From Paraburkholderia phosphatilytica (GTDB taxonomy: Bacteria > Pseudomonadota > Gammaproteobacteria > Burkholderiales > Burkholderiaceae), in contig NZ_QQOA01000002.1 of the NCBI RefSeq assembly GCF_003443895.1, positions 1 through 64,000 of the forward strand: 64,000 bases of DNA. The letters are read 5' to 3'. The notes below the pieces were generated by a model that made no database searches, was not told where the DNA came from, and saw only the letters and a list, made by a program, of their open reading frames with translations. Positions 17,626 to 26,241 of this stretch are shown piece by piece (position 1 is the stretch's first letter; each line of letters begins with the position of its first letter). The position numbers and the translations under genes were made by a program.

Positions 17626-19487
17626 TGTCCGATCCTCGCTGGCCAGCGCATGATTTCGCCACGCGACACCGTTTTCACGATGGTCTCGGTGAACGAATTG
17701 ATGGACACGTATTGCGCGAAGTAACGCGCCAGCACCGCGCCGAACAGGAACACCCCCGCGCCTTCGAACGCCGCTTCGTCGAGCGTCAGCGTAACTTCCA
17801 GGCCGCGGCCAAAGACGATCGGGCCTGCGCAGGGCAGACGGCGCGTCACCGGGCGCGAATCGATCGACCGCAAGCCTTCGATCAGGCGCTGGGCGGCCGC
17901 GTCGTGGGTAGGACAGTAGAGGCTCAGCAGATCGCGCATCGCGCGTGCGCCCTCCTGCGCATCCGTGTCCAGCAGCGACGCGTAATTCAGCGATAGATGG
18001 CTCAGCAAACGCCAGGCGACCGCGCCATGCGCGTACGACGGCAAAGGCTGGCTTGGACCGCTCAGGCAGCGCACGGTGTCGACCGGCGCCTCGACGTCGA
18101 GCGTGAAATCCGCCGCGCCTGCGCCGACCGACATCGTCAGCGGCAGGTCGCGGTTGGTGCACAGCACCTGCAGGCCGAGCTGCCGCAGGTCGCCGCGAAG
18201 CGGCGCGTCCGCGGCGTCGACCAGCGCGATGAAGGTTTCGCTGCCCAGGTAGCTGGTGCGCGGCCCGCGCTCCGTCTGCCGCGACGACTGCAGGCGCTGC
18301 TCGCGCCGCACCTGATAGTAGGCAGGCGCCTGGACGCCCGCGCCGAGATCGCGGGCATGGTAGAACGGCTCGAATTTCTGCTCGCCTGCCGTGCCCGCGC
18401 CGTAGCCTGTCACCTCGTCGATCCGGTAGATCTCGAAGTCCATCGGCCGGGTGCGATCGGCCACCACGTGATATTCGAACTGCTCGCTGGACAGCGCGAT
18501 GCGATCGGTACGCCGTGAAAACAGGTTGACCGCGGGCGTGCAGTGCAGCGCAAAGTTCGACGCATCGAGCGACTGCTCGAGCAGCGGATCGGCACGGTTG
18601 AGCAGCACGACGATCTCGATCTCGGTGTCGCCGCAACGGCGGAAGGCCGGTTGCAGGCCATCGATGCCGATGAACAGGAAACGCTGCGGAAAGGCGAAAT
18701 ACTCCTGCAGCAGCCGGTAGCCCTGGAACGACTGACGACTAAGCGGCAGCAACGCTTCGTTGTCCGCAAAGCCGAGCGGCATGACCGCGGCAGCGGGCAA
18801 GCGTTCGTGCCACGTGGCGGGACGCTTCGCCGGCATCGCGACCACGCCGGTGACGGAACCGAGCACACGCTCGTACACGCGCATCGGCAAGGCATCGGTG
18901 CCGCGCAGATACAGCACCAGACGGTCGAGCTTGAGCTGGCTGATCCGCAGGCCGGCCGTCGCTCGCAGACGCAGCCGCAACGCGGCTTTCACGCCGGCCG
19001 GCAGCGCGATGTCGGTGCCGCCCAGCGTGCCGGTGTGCGTGAAGAATCTGGCCTCGGCGATCTCGAGCGGCCAGAGTGTCAGTTCGTGAGCGCTGCGATA
19101 TTCGCAGCGGGTCGAGCCATTCTTGTCGAGCGCGCTGCGCAATGCGCTGCCACGCGCAATCCGCACGCCGTCGGCGAGGCCCGCATTGCTCAGGTCCGGC
19201 TGGATCTGCACCACCGCCATCGACGGCGTCGGCGCGAGATAGTGCGGATAGACCAGCTCCGCCAGATGTTGCGTGAAGCGCGGAAACTCCGAATCGATTT
19301 TCAGCTGGACACGGGCCGCGAGAAAGCTGAACCCCTCCAGCAGACGCTCGACATAGGGATCGGCGCAGTCCAGACTCTCGAGTCCCAGGCGGCCCGCCAC
19401 CTTCGGGAATTCCTTCGCGAACTCCCCACCCATCTCGCGCAGATGCTGGAGTTCCTGACTGTAGTATTTGATCAGTTCGGGGTTCAT
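17610..19487 (-). CDS. tssF: Type VI secretion baseplate protein TssF (ImpG)
   Basis: The protein is 625 aa and starts at ATG 19487 (MNPELIKYYSQELQHLREMG), the near-universal TssF opening. Further family segments are EFPKVAGRL, FLAARVQLKID and FTQHLAELVYPHYL. It forms the TssK-TssF-TssG wedge of the baseplate around VgrG. The start lies 4 nt after the tssE stop, and the 3' end overlaps tssG by 16 nt. Length is normal and no damage is seen. Confidence 0.95.
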   Translation of the reverse strand: MNPELIKYYSQELQHLREMGGEFAKEFPKVAGRLGLESLDCADPYVERLLEGFSFLAARVQLKIDSEFPRFTQHLAELVYPHYLAPTPSMAVVQIQPDLSNAGLADGVRIARGSALRSALDKNGSTRCEYRSAHELTLWPLEIAEARFFTHTGTLGGTDIALPAGVKAALRLRLRATAGLRISQLKLDRLVLYLRGTDALPMRVYERVLGSVTGVVAMPAKRPATWHERLPAAAVMPLGFADNEALLPLSRQSFQGYRLLQEYFAFPQRFLFIGIDGLQPAFRRCGDTEIEIVVLLNRADPLLEQSLDASNFALHCTPAVNLFSRRTDRIALSSEQFEYHVVADRTRPMDFEIYRIDEVTGYGAGTAGEQKFEPFYHARDLGAGVQAPAYYQVRREQRLQSSRQTERGPRTSYLGSETFIALVDAADAPLRGDLRQLGLQVLCTNRDLPLTMSVGAGAADFTLDVEAPVDTVRCLSGPSQPLPSYAHGAVAWRLLSHLSLNYASLLDTDAQEGARAMRDLLSLYCPTHDAAAQRLIEGLRSIDSRPVTRRLPCAGPIVFGRGLEVTLTLDEAAFEGAGVFLFGAVLARYFAQYVSINSFTETIVKTVSRGEIMRWPARIGQCRTL

Positions 19488-19491
19488 GGCG

Positions 19492-20004
19492 TCAGCGCAC
19501 CCCACCTTGATCGATCACCCTCACTTCCGCCGCGTCCAGATCGAGCTCGGTCCGGAGGTAGAGCCGCTCCGGATACGGTTGCGCCCACAAATCCCCTTCC
19601 ACGATGAACGATACCGTGTTGTGGCGGCCCGTCGTCTCTTCGGCCTGGACGGAGGTCACGCGCACCGTGTCGCGCAGGATGCGCGGTTCGAACGCCCAGA
19701 TCGCTTCACGGATCAGGCGCTCCAGTTGCAGTCGATCGACACCGGACGCGGTCTTGCCTGCGATATCCGGAAACCCGAAGTTGATCACCGAGGTCTGCAC
19801 GTACGGATAGCCCTTCAGGTCCTGCACCGAACCGAGACCATTCGCGTTGAGCAACCATGCCAGATCGCGCTGCACGCTCTGACGCAGCGCGCGCATCGAC
19901 AGCACGCGGCGCTCGCGCGATTCCTGCTGGGCCTCGGGCTCGAGATCCGTCAGGCGATCGAGCAGCGAGGGTTGCAGGCGATCACGTGCGGTCAGCTCAG
20001 CCAT
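19492..20004 (-). CDS. tssE: Type VI secretion baseplate protein TssE (gp25-like)
   Basis: The protein is 170 aa and starts at ATG 20004 (MAELTARDRLQPSLLDRLTD). It has the phage gp25-like lysozyme-related fold, seen in SVQRDLAWLLNANG, YPYVQTSVINFGFPD and the C-terminal RTELDLDAAEVRV. It is cytosolic and initiates sheath polymerisation at the baseplate. It overlaps tagJ by 8 nt and ends 4 nt before tssF. The longer open frame upstream lies within tagJ and is not used. Confidence 0.93.
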   Translation of the reverse strand: MAELTARDRLQPSLLDRLTDLEPEAQQESRERRVLSMRALRQSVQRDLAWLLNANGLGSVQDLKGYPYVQTSVINFGFPDIAGKTASGVDRLQLERLIREAIWAFEPRILRDTVRVTSVQAEETTGRHNTVSFIVEGDLWAQPYPERLYLRTELDLDAAEVRVIDQGGVR

Positions 20005-20848
20005 GACCGGGCAGTGCACCGGCGACGCCTTCGTGAGCGGTCGGTGGCACGTCGACCTGTAGATCGACGGTTCGCACGTCGAGCAGCGCATAGTCGTCGA
20101 TATCGGTCGTCAGCATGCGCTGCCCGAGCGGCCGCGCGCCCTCGGTGCCCGTCACGCCGCCCTCTGTCCATTCGGTCTGGCGGGCGAGCCACAACGCGTG
20201 GTTCGTTGCGCCGAGCGTGCCGGGGTAACGCGTCGGGATCAGGCCGACTGCCTGTCCTTCGTTTGCCCAGGTGAAGATCGCCGGCGTCCAGACGCGGTCA
20301 CGCAGATCGGCTGGCGCTTCGATCTCGATGCGCTTGATGCGCAGAAACGGAATCCAGTAGTAACGTCCGTTGAGAATCACTTCAAGCGTCGGACCGAGCC
20401 GGTTGTCGGCGTCGGCAATCCACTCGAAAGGCGTGCCGTTCAACGTGCCGGCCGTGGCCGGCGCTTCGCCCAGCGCCTGCTCGCGCGCGGCCGCCGCGGC
20501 GGCACCGTCGCCCGCGGCGTCGAGCCGCAACGCTTCGACCAGCAACGCCAGCCATGCGGTCGGTTCGCCGAAGATGAGCGGCGCGTGACGGCCTTCGAAC
20601 ACGGCTTCACGCAGCGCTTCGCACTGCAACGCTTCGCGATAGGTCTGCACCATCGGCAGGGCCGCGGGGTCCAGTTCGCCCGTCACGCCGAGCTGGGTGA
20701 GCGCGCGGTCCCACGCGCCCATGACCGCCAGCAGCTGGAACAGAAAGACGCGGTATGCCGCCTTCGACGGATCGTTGCGGACCTGCATCTGCAACAGGCG
20801 CAGACACTCTTCCAGATTGCCCGCGCGCAAGCTTTCTTCCGCCGTCAT
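19997..20848 (-). CDS. tagJ: Type VI secretion accessory protein TagJ (ImpE/SciE)
   Basis: The protein is 283 aa. ATG 20848 has GGAG at 8 nt; a TTG at 20866 is in frame but less likely. The N-terminal helical part (AGNLEECLRLLQMQVRNDPSKAAYR) precedes the ImpE C-terminal domain with the family segment TPFEWIADADNRLGPTLEV and a conserved tryptophan-rich YYWIPF. TagJ binds the sheath protein TssB and helps ClpV engage contracted sheaths. It overlaps tssE by 8 nt and follows hcp by 70 bp. Its presence is consistent with the ClpV/TagJ-bearing T6SS lineages of beta-proteobacteria. Confidence 0.9.
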   Translation of the reverse strand: MTAEESLRAGNLEECLRLLQMQVRNDPSKAAYRVFLFQLLAVMGAWDRALTQLGVTGELDPAALPMVQTYREALQCEALREAVFEGRHAPLIFGEPTAWLALLVEALRLDAAGDGAAAAAAREQALGEAPATAGTLNGTPFEWIADADNRLGPTLEVILNGRYYWIPFLRIKRIEIEAPADLRDRVWTPAIFTWANEGQAVGLIPTRYPGTLGATNHALWLARQTEWTEGGVTGTEGARPLGQRMLTTDIDDYALLDVRTVDLQVDVPPTAHEGVAGALPGHG

Positions 20849-20918
20849 GTCAGTTCGCTCCGTCAAGCCGGGTCAAGCCGTCGCGCCGCCAGCTTCGGGG
20901 CGCGGCGGCACGCCGATG

Positions 20919-21413
20919 CTAACCGTTGGTCGCATCGTTCTTCACGATGTTCCACTTCATTTCGACGACCCCGCCTTCCTTCGCGCCCTTGGCGTTTTGC
21001 GGCTGATATTCGACATGGAACTGCTCGAAGTTCAGCGTCACGTTCTCGGTGAAGCGATCTTCGCCGCCCGACCCGCCGGTCGAATACGAACTGACCAGCA
21101 ACGCAGTCAGCGTGATCTTGTAGTATTCGAGCGGGTTGTCGCCGCCCGCCTTGCGCACGGTCAGCACCGCGGAATCGATGTGGGTGCCCTTGGCGCAGGC
21201 CAGCATGATCGCCGGCGTCGCCTTGTCGACCCACTTGGTGAACGAGATGTCCTGCACGTTCACCTTGCCCGCCCCGCCCCCCGTTCCGACGTGCATCGTG
21301 CCGCTCTGGCTCAATCCCCAGCTCCACGCGAGCACATCGATCTCTTCCTTGTGGGTCTTGTCCTGAGACTCGCCCTTGATGTCGCCCAGCTTGATGAACA
21401 TATCGACGGCCAT
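20919..21413 (-). CDS. hcp: Type VI secretion tube protein Hcp (TssD)
   Basis: The protein is 164 aa and starts at ATG 21413 with GGAG nearby (MAVDMFIKLGDIKGESQD). The Hcp beta-barrel pattern and the C-terminal FHVEYQPQNAKGAKEGGV segment are normal. It forms the inner tube of stacked hexameric rings and is both a structural part and an effector carrier. It sits between tssC (46 nt upstream) and tagJ (70 nt downstream). This relatively wide gap after hcp may allow separate control of its high expression, though no clear terminator is seen. Confidence 0.96.
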   Translation of the reverse strand: MAVDMFIKLGDIKGESQDKTHKEEIDVLAWSWGLSQSGTMHVGTGGGAGKVNVQDISFTKWVDKATPAIMLACAKGTHIDSAVLTVRKAGGDNPLEYYKITLTALLVSSYSTGGSGGEDRFTENVTLNFEQFHVEYQPQNAKGAKEGGVVEMKWNIVKNDATNG

Positions 21414-21459
21414 GTTCTTCTCCAGTCAAAATTGGTTCGCCACTGATAATGGGATTCCG

Positions 21460-22956
21460 TCAAGCCGCCTTGGCGGACGGAAGCTTCGAGACCAGCCGCA
21501 ACGACACGGTCAGGCCTTCTAACTGATAATGCGGGCGCAGGAAGAATTTCGAGGTGTAATAACCCGGATTCCCCTCCACCTCCTCGATCACGACTTCAGC
21601 CGCGGCGAGCGGCCGTCGCGCCTTCGACTCTTCCGTGGAATGCAGCGGATCGCCGTCGACGTATTGCAGGATCCAGTTCTGCAGCCAGCGCTGCATCTCG
21701 TCCTTTTCCTTGAAGCTGCCGATCTTGTCCCGCACGATGCACTTCAGGTAGTGCGCGAAGCGGCTGCACGCGAACAGATACGGCAGACGCGCGGCCAGGT
21801 TGGCGTTCGCGGTGGCGTCCGGGTCCTCGTACTCGGCCGGCTTGTGCAGCGACTGGGCACCGATGAACGCGGCAAAGTCCGAGTTCTTCTTGTGCACCAG
21901 CGGCATGAAGCCATTCTTGGCGAGCTCCGCTTCACGGCGGTCGCTGATCGCGATTTCGGTTGGACACTTCATGTCCACGCCGCCATCGTCGGTCGGGAAC
22001 GCGTGAACCGGCAGTCCTTCGACCGCACCGCCCGACTCGATGCCGCGAATCCGCGAGCACCACCCGTACATCTTGAAAGAACGGTTGATGTTGGTCGCCA
22101 TCGCATAGGCCGCGTTGGCCCACGCGTATTTGCTGCTGTCCGCGCCGGCGGTGTCTTCCTCGAAATCGAACTCCTCGACCGGATTGGTCTTGGCGCCGTA
22201 GGGCGCGCGCGCAAGAAAGCGCGGCATCGCGAGTCCGACGTAACGCGAGTCTTCCGATTCGCGCAGCGAGCGCCACGCGGCATGTTCCGGGGTCTGGAAG
22301 ATCTTGGTCAGGTCGCGCGGATTGGCCAGTTCCTGCCATGAATCCATCAGCATCACGGCCGGATCGGCCGCGGCGATGAAGGGTGCGTGCGACGCCGCGG
22401 AAATCTTGGCGATCTGCGTGAGCAGATCGACGTCGGGCCCGCTGTTGTCGAAGTAATAGTCGGCCACCAGCGCGCCGTACGGTTCTCCGCCGAACTGACC
22501 GTACTCTTCTTCGTACAGCTTCTTGAAGAACGGGCTCTGATCCCACGCCGTACCCTTGTATTTCTTGAGATTCTTGTATAGCTCACCTTTTGATATATTC
22601 ATCACGCGGATCTTCAGCGACTCGTCGGTCTCGGTGTTGTTGACGAGATAGTGCAGGCCGCGCCACGCCGATTCGACCTTCTGGAACTCCTCCGAGTGGA
22701 GGATCAGATTGATCTGGTCGGACAGTTTTCTGTCGATCTGCGCGATCAGCGATTCGATCGTCGCGAGTACGTCGCCGGAGATCACGTTACTGTCGCGCAG
22801 CGCCTGTTCCGCCAGCGTGCGCACGGCCGTCTCGACCGCTTCTTTGGCTTTGTCGCTCTTCGGCTTGAATTCCTTCTGCAGCAGATTCGCGAAGTCGCTC
22901 ATTTCGAGCGCACCCTCGCCGGGCTGTGCTTGCCCCTGGATGCCAGGTTCAGCCAT
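21460..22956 (-). CDS. tssC: Type VI secretion sheath protein TssC (VipB)
   Basis: The protein is 498 aa and starts at ATG 22956 with AAGGAG at the proper distance. VipB hallmarks include SAWRGLHYLVNNTET, the GEPYGALVADYYF segment, YGWCSRIRGIESGG, and the C-terminal PHYQLEGLTVSLRLVS. It polymerises with TssB into the contractile sheath around Hcp. It lies 14 nt after tssB. The conserved regions look complete. Confidence 0.97.
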   Translation of the reverse strand: MAEPGIQGQAQPGEGALEMSDFANLLQKEFKPKSDKAKEAVETAVRTLAEQALRDSNVISGDVLATIESLIAQIDRKLSDQINLILHSEEFQKVESAWRGLHYLVNNTETDESLKIRVMNISKGELYKNLKKYKGTAWDQSPFFKKLYEEEYGQFGGEPYGALVADYYFDNSGPDVDLLTQIAKISAASHAPFIAAADPAVMLMDSWQELANPRDLTKIFQTPEHAAWRSLRESEDSRYVGLAMPRFLARAPYGAKTNPVEEFDFEEDTAGADSSKYAWANAAYAMATNINRSFKMYGWCSRIRGIESGGAVEGLPVHAFPTDDGGVDMKCPTEIAISDRREAELAKNGFMPLVHKKNSDFAAFIGAQSLHKPAEYEDPDATANANLAARLPYLFACSRFAHYLKCIVRDKIGSFKEKDEMQRWLQNWILQYVDGDPLHSTEESKARRPLAAAEVVIEEVEGNPGYYTSKFFLRPHYQLEGLTVSLRLVSKLPSAKAA

Positions 22957-22970
22957 GGTGGTCTCCTTGG

Positions 22971-23477
22971 TCAGGCGGATTCTTGCGGCTTGGGTGCCGA
23001 TGCCAGCGACTGCAGCAATGCTGGGTCGTTCAGCAGTTTTGCGATCAGGTCTTCGGCGCCGGTCTTGCCATCCATATAGGTCAGCAGGTTCTGCAGTTGC
23101 CCTCGCGCTTCGAGCAGTTTCGACAGCGCGTCGACCTTGCGCGCCACGGCGGCCGGCGAGAAGTCGTCCATGCTGGCGAACGTCATGTCGACGGCGAGAT
23201 TGCCTTCGCCGGTCAATACGTTCGGCACCTGAACGGCGACCCGCGGCTTCATCGACTTCAGACGTTCGTCGAAGTTGTCGACGTCGATCTCAAGGAATTT
23301 CCGGTCCGCCACCGGTGCGAGCGGATCCGCCGGTTGCCCCGTCAGATCGGCCATCACGCCCATCACGAAGGGGAGATGCACCTTCTTTTCCGAGCCATAG
23401 ACCTCCACGTCGTACTCGATCTGCACGCGCGGGGCCCGATTGCGCGCGATGAATTTCTGGCTGCTTTCCTTTGCCAC
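22971..23477 (-). CDS. tssB: Type VI secretion sheath protein TssB (VipA)
   Basis: The protein is 168 aa. GTG 23477 is chosen because AGGGGA precedes it and the sequence then reads VAKESSQKFIARNRAPRVQI, the family N-terminus; longer frames add unrelated Arg/Ala-rich sequence. VipA features include YEVEVYGS-like, FVMGVMADLTG and a C-terminal helix that is the docking site for ClpV and TagJ. It is the small sheath subunit. It ends 14 nt before tssC and begins 78 nt after tssA. Confidence 0.95.
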   Translation of the reverse strand: MAKESSQKFIARNRAPRVQIEYDVEVYGSEKKVHLPFVMGVMADLTGQPADPLAPVADRKFLEIDVDNFDERLKSMKPRVAVQVPNVLTGEGNLAVDMTFASMDDFSPAAVARKVDALSKLLEARGQLQNLLTYMDGKTGAEDLIAKLLNDPALLQSLASAPKPQESA

Positions 23478-23555
23478 GACTGTTCCCCTGGTTGACGCCG
23501 CACGGGCCGCGGGTAGCGCGGCGCGTGACTGGCGAAGTGAACACACATCCGCCGC

Positions 23556-24584
23556 TTAACCGCTCTCGACACCACCGACCTGCCTCGCCTGCCCCAACCC
23601 ATCCGGGGCGAGATCCTCGAGGATTTCCATGAAGCTCTTGTCCACCAGACGACGCGCGCGCGCGAGCAGGAGCGGCACCGGACTCGATGGCTCGTGCCGC
23701 GCGTAGTACGCACAGATGCGCTCGATCGAACGGATCACGTCCTCGCGGCTGTTGACCTCGCCCGACGGCGCATTGAAAGCGGAGACGCTGGCTGCGCCTG
23801 GCCCTGCCGGCTGGTCGGCGGGTTGTGCAGACGCCTCGTCCGCCGGCGCAGTGCCGATGCGCTCGCCGATAAAGCTGGCGGCATGGCTCAACAGCTTCGA
23901 CAGCGGCGACAGATCGATCGACTGGGCCGCGCCCACCTTCTCGGTCAGCAGCGTTTCGATGCGCGTGTTGCTCTGCCGCGCCTCCAGCAACGCGTCGCGC
24001 ACCGCGGCGGCGGCATCTCTCGCGCCGGCGATGATCGCGTCGATCGACGCCAGCGGGAGTACCGCAACGCCATCGGGGACCGGCGCGTCCCCCGTTGCAT
24101 ATTCGATGTCGCGCAGCCTGACGATCTCTCCGACCGGCGACATGACGAGCGGCGCATCGCGCACGTCGACCAGCATGCCCGCTGCCGCGAGCACCGCAAG
24201 CGCATTGATGCGCGCGGTCGGGTCGTTGTCATCGTCGGGATCGAGTTGTGGATAGAGGTGATCCCATCGTTGTTCCAGCATCTGTTCGATCAACGTGAGA
24301 CCTTCGGCGAGACCGCTGAACCCCTGTCGATGCAACAACGCGCGCGACAGATGGCCCGCCACGCGCACGTCGTGACTCTTCGCCAGCAATGCCAGCGAGA
24401 GCGCCTGCGCGGCTTTCCAGTCGGGTGGTGTGGCGGCTACGACGGTCTGCCCGTATTGCGCATCCGGTTTGCCGTGAACAGCGAGTTCGAGCTCGAGGAA
24501 GTCCGGGTCGTACTCGACATCGTCTCCGCAGGGATTCCCCGGTGATATTTCGGCAAGCAGCACCCCGGCATCTAGCGTCGCCAT
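23556..24584 (-). CDS. tssA: Type VI secretion protein TssA (ImpA)
   Basis: The protein is 342 aa and starts at ATG 24584 (MATLDAGVLLAEISPGNPCG). The ImpA N-terminal domain (about 15-125; NPCGDDVEYDPDFLELE, then WDHLYPQLD) is followed by a Pro/Ala-rich linker (about 260-285) and a short C-terminal domain (RICAYYARHEPSSPVPLLLARARRLV). TssA primes the baseplate and the tube-sheath tip. It is the first gene of the long minus-strand cluster, so its upstream region should hold the T6SS promoter. Confidence 0.93.
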   Translation of the reverse strand: MATLDAGVLLAEISPGNPCGDDVEYDPDFLELELAVHGKPDAQYGQTVVAATPPDWKAAQALSLALLAKSHDVRVAGHLSRALLHRQGFSGLAEGLTLIEQMLEQRWDHLYPQLDPDDDNDPTARINALAVLAAAGMLVDVRDAPLVMSPVGEIVRLRDIEYATGDAPVPDGVAVLPLASIDAIIAGARDAAAAVRDALLEARQSNTRIETLLTEKVGAAQSIDLSPLSKLLSHAASFIGERIGTAPADEASAQPADQPAGPGAASVSAFNAPSGEVNSREDVIRSIERICAYYARHEPSSPVPLLLARARRLVDKSFMEILEDLAPDGLGQARQVGGVESG

Positions 24585-25446
24585 TTTCTGTCGGACTCGA
24601 TTGAGTGACTCACAGGCGCCGCAAGAGGTACGGCGCGCCATCGTGCTGCGGGAAATCACCTTCCCTTCAGTGTTGGTCTTTTAATTCGAATACCTGCTCC
24701 CGGATGCATCACGGAGCATTCCGCTTGTCGCACAGTCTGCGTCAATGGACGGTATGGAGCATAGCACGCAATTTGCAAAAAAAAAGCGACAAGCGTAATT
24801 ACGCCGGCGCACCTTTTTCTGACTTATTGTCGTAATGAAGTTGCCATGTATTTTTTATCAATTGTTTAATAAAACATGACGGCATTCGTCGTATTTTTTA
24901 TGTTTTATCAGATGAATAAACCGGTATTGCTGTAATGCAGCGAACTCTCGAAGATGCGATGCAAGATGCTTCCGGGTCGCTACTGCGTGGAACGGCGCCT
25001 CCCCCGGGAATGCCTTCCGGTAGTGATGTCGCTCGCGCCCCGCCAGCCCGTAATTCATAGACAGTCTGCTAATTGATTTCCAGCCACAAATAAAGTAGAC
25101 ATGCTGACGGTTCGAAAATTTCCTGCAACATGACCGGCATTGCTGCATTAAGATCTAATTCCACCAAGTAGAATGAAAACGCGAATGACCGTGCACTTTA
25201 TCCTCGCATTCCATGTAGGGCATAAATGCGAATTTGCATAAGGAAAACCCCGATACTCAAGCAAATAAAGTTATGCCGATCCTTGATCGCATTTTATTGA
25301 TTTAGACAAAAGCGGCGAGTTGAATGGCATGCCGTCTTGCCCAGGCAGGACCGCCCGATCCATAGAACCAGCAGCGTCATAAAGTGCAACCAGTTCGGCC
25401 GGGCCGGTCAGCATCCGGACGGAGCCGATCTTGCGGGAGTGAGACC
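24585..25446. promoter_or_regulatory. AT-rich divergent intergenic region between the T6SS operon and the sigma-like gene
   Basis: About 860 bp without a convincing gene separate tssA (minus) from the sigma-like gene (plus). From about 24660 to 25310 the base composition is visibly AT-richer than the rest of the window, with T-runs and two copies of GTATTTTTTAT (near 24845 and 24890). A near-dyad TGCGAATTTGCA lies at about 25227-25238. Low-GC stretches of this kind upstream of T6SS loci often bind H-NS or MvaT-type silencers and carry the promoters. That role is inferred, and no exact promoter can be assigned. A 96-codon minus-strand frame at 24858-25148 has no recognisable features. Confidence 0.5.
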
Positions 25447-26223
25447 GTGGGACACAGCGAAAACGCAGAGACGGTTTGGGGGAGTGGGGAGCCCGCGCTG
25501 CCGGAGCTTTGGCAACGCCGCGCGCGACTCAGTCACGATGAAATGGCGTCGATGTACAGCCTCGTGCAGCAGGCGTTGACGGCGTATCACCCGCTGGAAC
25601 TGCAGGCGCTCGGCGAAGACAAGGAAGAGTTGATCTCGCAGTTCATCTACTTCAAGGTGTTCCGGCTCGAAGCCGCTCACAGCAGCGCCACGACCTTCCC
25701 GCTGCATAGCGCGCCGTCGAACCGCCACGCGGTGTGCGCGTATTTCCGCCGCTACCTGATCGACTGCCTGCGCAGCGCGAGCCATCAACGCAATGTCTCC
25801 CTCGATGACGACGACTTCGCATACGACATCGATCAGCAGACGGCGATGCATCCAGATCCCATCGGATCGGTTTTCATGCAATACGGGCTCAACGAAGCGT
25901 TCGTGCGCGAGTCGGCGCGCGCCTTCATCGCCGGGCTCGACGAGTCGGACCGGCTGGTGCTGGCAGGCACGCTCGGCTGGCTGTCGGACGAAAAAGGCGG
26001 CCTGTCGGAAGTCGCGGCGCGCTACAGGATTGCGTCGTATCACTATCGCGCTGGCAAGCTGGGTGTGATCCTGAAGAAATGCGCGCTGCCCGCCGACTTC
26101 GCCCGCACGGCGATCGGTCAGTGGGTCGAACACATGCTCGGTATCGACATCACGCTGGAGAACCGCCTCGCGATTCTGGCGGCATTGGGTATCCTGTCCG
26201 AGCAATCGACTGAACCGGTTTGA
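25447..26223 (+). CDS. Sigma-70-like regulatory protein near T6SS
   Basis: The protein is 258 aa, using GTG 25447 with GGGAG about 9 nt upstream. Two parts resemble sigma factors. One is a helical region with FRRYLIDCLRS (about residues 95-110), like region 2. The other is a C-terminal stretch, AGLDESDRLVLAGTLGWLS followed by GLSEVAARYRIASYHYRAG (about 165-215), like a region 4 helix-turn-helix. A conserved acidic loop (DDDD) lies between. It is upstream of a PP2C gene (18 nt) and divergent from the T6SS operon, so it may regulate that system. It could be a degenerate sigma factor rather than an active one. Confidence 0.55.
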   Translation: MGHSENAETVWGSGEPALPELWQRRARLSHDEMASMYSLVQQALTAYHPLELQALGEDKEELISQFIYFKVFRLEAAHSSATTFPLHSAPSNRHAVCAYFRRYLIDCLRSASHQRNVSLDDDDFAYDIDQQTAMHPDPIGSVFMQYGLNEAFVRESARAFIAGLDESDRLVLAGTLGWLSDEKGGLSEVAARYRIASYHYRAGKLGVILKKCALPADFARTAIGQWVEHMLGIDITLENRLAILAALGILSEQSTEPV

Positions 26224-26241
26224 TCTCATGAGAGGCCGCCT

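Noticed and set aside
24858..25148. 96-codon minus-strand frame in the AT-rich intergenic region
   Set aside because: No ribosome site, no recognisable domain, and composition explained by chance in an AT-rich stretch.
25325..25340. Sigma-54-like site TGGCATGCCGTCTTGC before the sigma-like gene
   Set aside because: GG and GC elements are 13 rather than 12 bases apart; sigma-54 needs exact spacing.
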